Below, piece by piece: positions 6,208-7,556 of a stretch of 7,556 nt of DNA; the first letter of the stretch is position 1; each line of letters begins with the position of its first letter. The notes below the pieces were generated by a model. The model had not been told where the DNA came from. It saw only the letters and a list, made by a program, of their open reading frames with translations, and did not search any database. Made by a program: the position numbers and the translations under genes. The DNA is taken from assembly GCA_937886325.1 (NCBI GenBank), contig CALABV010000094.1:1-7556 (forward strand). The letters run 5' to 3'. The DNA is from an uncultured Geobacter sp. (GTDB taxonomy: Bacteria; Desulfobacterota; Desulfuromonadia; Geobacterales; Geobacteraceae).

Positions 6208-7419
6208 ATGAAAATAATAGCGAAGACCATCATGGTGCTATGTGTATCGGCTTTTACCTTGCTATCCTCCGCTTGCTGCACCCAGAGATCTACCGTGCGA
6301 ACCCTCACGCCGGAAGAAAAAAACGAGCTTCTCCGCTGGTCGCTGCGGGAGCTGGGAAAAGCAAGCCAACCCTACTGCTGGAGACATTCCTACGGACGAG
6401 GAGCGGGCGTGCCGGTCAACGCCTGTCCCGAAGACCAGGAAAAGGACGCGGGACTGTGCTACCGCACCTGCGAGGACATCGGCAGACCGGGTTGGAAAGG
6501 CGTCGGCCCCGTGTGCTGGCCGAGATGTCCCTCGGGTTTCCGCGATGACGGGGCGTACTGCTTCAAGCCCGACTCGTACGGCAGGGGAGTGGGATTTCCC
6601 TGGAAGATCGGAGACAAGGCTTTCGATCTGGGCAACGCCAGGAAGCGTTGCGAAAGAAAGCACGGGGAAGGACAGTGCGAGAAATCAGGCGCCATCTATT
6701 ACCCCAAGTGCAAGGAGGGGTATCGGGCGATGGGTTGCTGTGTGTGCAGCCCGAGGTGCCCCTCGGGCATGACGGACATCGGCATTTCCTGCCAGAAGCA
6801 GTCCAAGGGGCGTGGAGTAGGCAAGCCGATGAAATGCAAGAAAGGACAGGCGTATGATGCCGGCCTCTGCTATAAGCCCTGCAAGGAGAATTACCACGGC
6901 GTCGGTCCAATGTGCTGGCAGGACTGCCCCAGTACCCAGCCCGTCAATTGCGGAGCCGGCTGCGCTACCCATGCAAGTCAGTGCGCCGACAAGACGATCC
7001 GGCAGGTGCTCGCTCCGCTTGAAGTCGCGTTGAATGTGGCCATGGCCGTAACCACGGGAGGCTCCGGCAACGCCGCGGTGAACGCGGCAAAGGCCTCGGC
7101 AAAGACCGCGGCCAAGTCGGCGAGCAAGGCGGTGGCAAAGGAGACCATACGGAAATCGACGAAGACGATTGCTCGCGAGATGCTGCCCGATATCCGCAGG
7201 AAGCTGACGAAGAAGCTCCACGAGTATTCGGATACGATTGCGGACGAGGTGTGCGAGAATGCCGCCGAAACCCTGGCCGAGGCTGCGTTGGCCAACGAAT
7301 CGCCCGACACCAAGGACCTTCTCATGACCCTCGATCCGACCGGAATCGCCAACGTGGCCGACGTCTTCACCAATCCCAAATGCGGCTTTGACGAGGAGCC
7401 CCCCATCTTCGGGAGATGA
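6208..7419 (+). CDS. Cysteine-rich repeat protein, putative lipoprotein, unknown function
   Basis: 403-residue exported protein. The hydrophobic N-terminus ends in LLSSACC, so it is probably a lipoprotein at Cys23 or Cys24, though this is not an ideal lipobox. Residues 62-243 hold about 2.6 copies of a cysteine-rich unit. Each begins with GRGxG (63-67, 125-129, 201-205). Units 1 and 3 share DAGLCY, then GVGPVCW or GVGPMCW; CPSG or CPS closes the Cys-rich core in all. Unit 2 differs: it carries NARKRCERKHGEGQCEKSGA and GCCVCSPRCPSGMTDIG. After a last cysteine cluster (248-259) comes an Ala/Lys-rich amphipathic helical stretch (about 264-345), then LDPTGIANVADVF (375-387) and a final Cys392. 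From memory, similar Cys-rich repeats occur in secreted proteins of some microbial eukaryotes and scattered bacteria; this is not verified. AAGGGGGG lies 7 nt before the ATG. It is divergent from the helical protein/propeller operon. The function, possibly adhesion, surface structure or membrane interaction, is unknown. Confidence 0.85.
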   Translation: MKIIAKTIMVLCVSAFTLLSSACCTQRSTVRTLTPEEKNELLRWSLRELGKASQPYCWRHSYGRGAGVPVNACPEDQEKDAGLCYRTCEDIGRPGWKGVGPVCWPRCPSGFRDDGAYCFKPDSYGRGVGFPWKIGDKAFDLGNARKRCERKHGEGQCEKSGAIYYPKCKEGYRAMGCCVCSPRCPSGMTDIGISCQKQSKGRGVGKPMKCKKGQAYDAGLCYKPCKENYHGVGPMCWQDCPSTQPVNCGAGCATHASQCADKTIRQVLAPLEVALNVAMAVTTGGSGNAAVNAAKASAKTAAKSASKAVAKETIRKSTKTIAREMLPDIRRKLTKKLHEYSDTIADEVCENAAETLAEAALANESPDTKDLLMTLDPTGIANVADVFTNPKCGFDEEPPIFGR

Positions 7420-7475
7420 TAGCGGGACCGGGAAGGGGGATCGGGATGTAAGGGCTGGACCTTCTTCGGGAGAAA

Positions 7476-7493
7476 ATGCCGGGTAGCCGGCAT
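7476..7493 (-). terminator. Intrinsic terminator of the minus-strand gene at the right edge
   Basis: ATGCCGG (7476-7482) and CCGGCAT (7487-7493) form a perfect 7-bp stem with a 4-base loop. On the minus strand the stem is followed by TTTCTCC, so with the last stem base the run is TTTT. It overlaps the final base of the stop codon of the partial gene at 7493-7555. On the plus strand the following bases (CATTCCTT) are less T-rich, but the hairpin may also help to end the 6208-7419 transcript. Confidence 0.55.
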
Positions 7494-7555
7494 CATTCCT
7501 TCCAGCCGTTGAGAAGCGAGACGATGGGCAGCATTGCGTGCGCGCCCCGGACCAC
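7493..7555 (-). CDS. C-terminal end of a protein running off the window
   Basis: Reading in from the right edge on the minus strand gives 20 codons, VVRGAHAMLPIVSLLNGWKE, then TGA. The stretch reads like a real protein tail (hydrophobic, then a charged end), and a terminator-like hairpin follows at once. I cannot name the family from this fragment. The 5' part lies outside the window. Confidence 0.5.
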   Translation of the reverse strand: MVRGAHAMLPIVSLLNGWKE

Positions 7556-7556
7556 G

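Noticed and set aside
6120..6548. Plus-strand open frame of 142 codons starting upstream of the Cys-rich protein
   Set aside because: Overlaps the Cys-rich gene in another frame, becomes Arg-rich low-complexity sequence inside it, and has no ribosome binding site comparable to that of the 6208 start.
6978..7496. Minus-strand open frame of 172 codons across the end of the Cys-rich gene
   Set aside because: Antisense to the Ala/Lys-rich coding region, which naturally gives an open complementary frame. Its start lies inside the terminator hairpin.

Overview
This 7.5 kb window looks like ordinary chromosomal DNA from a GC-rich, anaerobically respiring Gram-negative bacterium. The best guess is a Geobacter-like member of the Desulfuromonadota (former Deltaproteobacteria). 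That placement is inferred from the nrfHA gene order, the character of the NrfA sequence and the many signal-peptide proteins. No rRNA or other marker gene confirms it.

Left part (20-1971, minus strand): a compact two-gene operon, nrfH then nrfA, overlapping by ATGA. NrfH is a membrane-anchored tetraheme quinol dehydrogenase. NrfA is the pentaheme nitrite reductase with the diagnostic CxxCK catalytic heme site. Together they carry electrons from the menaquinol pool to nitrite, making ammonium (DNRA or nitrite detoxification). The residues that bind calcium in E. coli NrfA are replaced here, including an Arg at the Gln position, which points to the calcium-independent NrfA type.

Middle (1972-3741): a divergent intergenic region with a good sigma70-type promoter leads into a complete Na+/alanine (or glycine) symporter gene of the AGCS family on the plus strand. 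A short convergent gap follows.

Right part (3742-7419): four genes for exported proteins with no clear assigned role. Three are on the minus strand: a small helical periplasmic protein, a six-bladed TolB-like propeller protein, and a small cysteine-containing secreted protein. The first two are 2 bp apart and surely cotranscribed; the third lies 92 bp further on. Divergent from them, on the plus strand, is a cysteine-rich putative lipoprotein. It has about 2.6 copies of a GRGxG / GVGPxCW / CPSG repeat followed by an Ala/Lys-rich helical domain. This is the least explained and most unusual gene in the window. At the right edge, the last 20 codons of another minus-strand gene run off the window, followed by a likely intrinsic terminator.

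No tRNA, rRNA, CRISPR array, insertion sequence or attachment site was seen.
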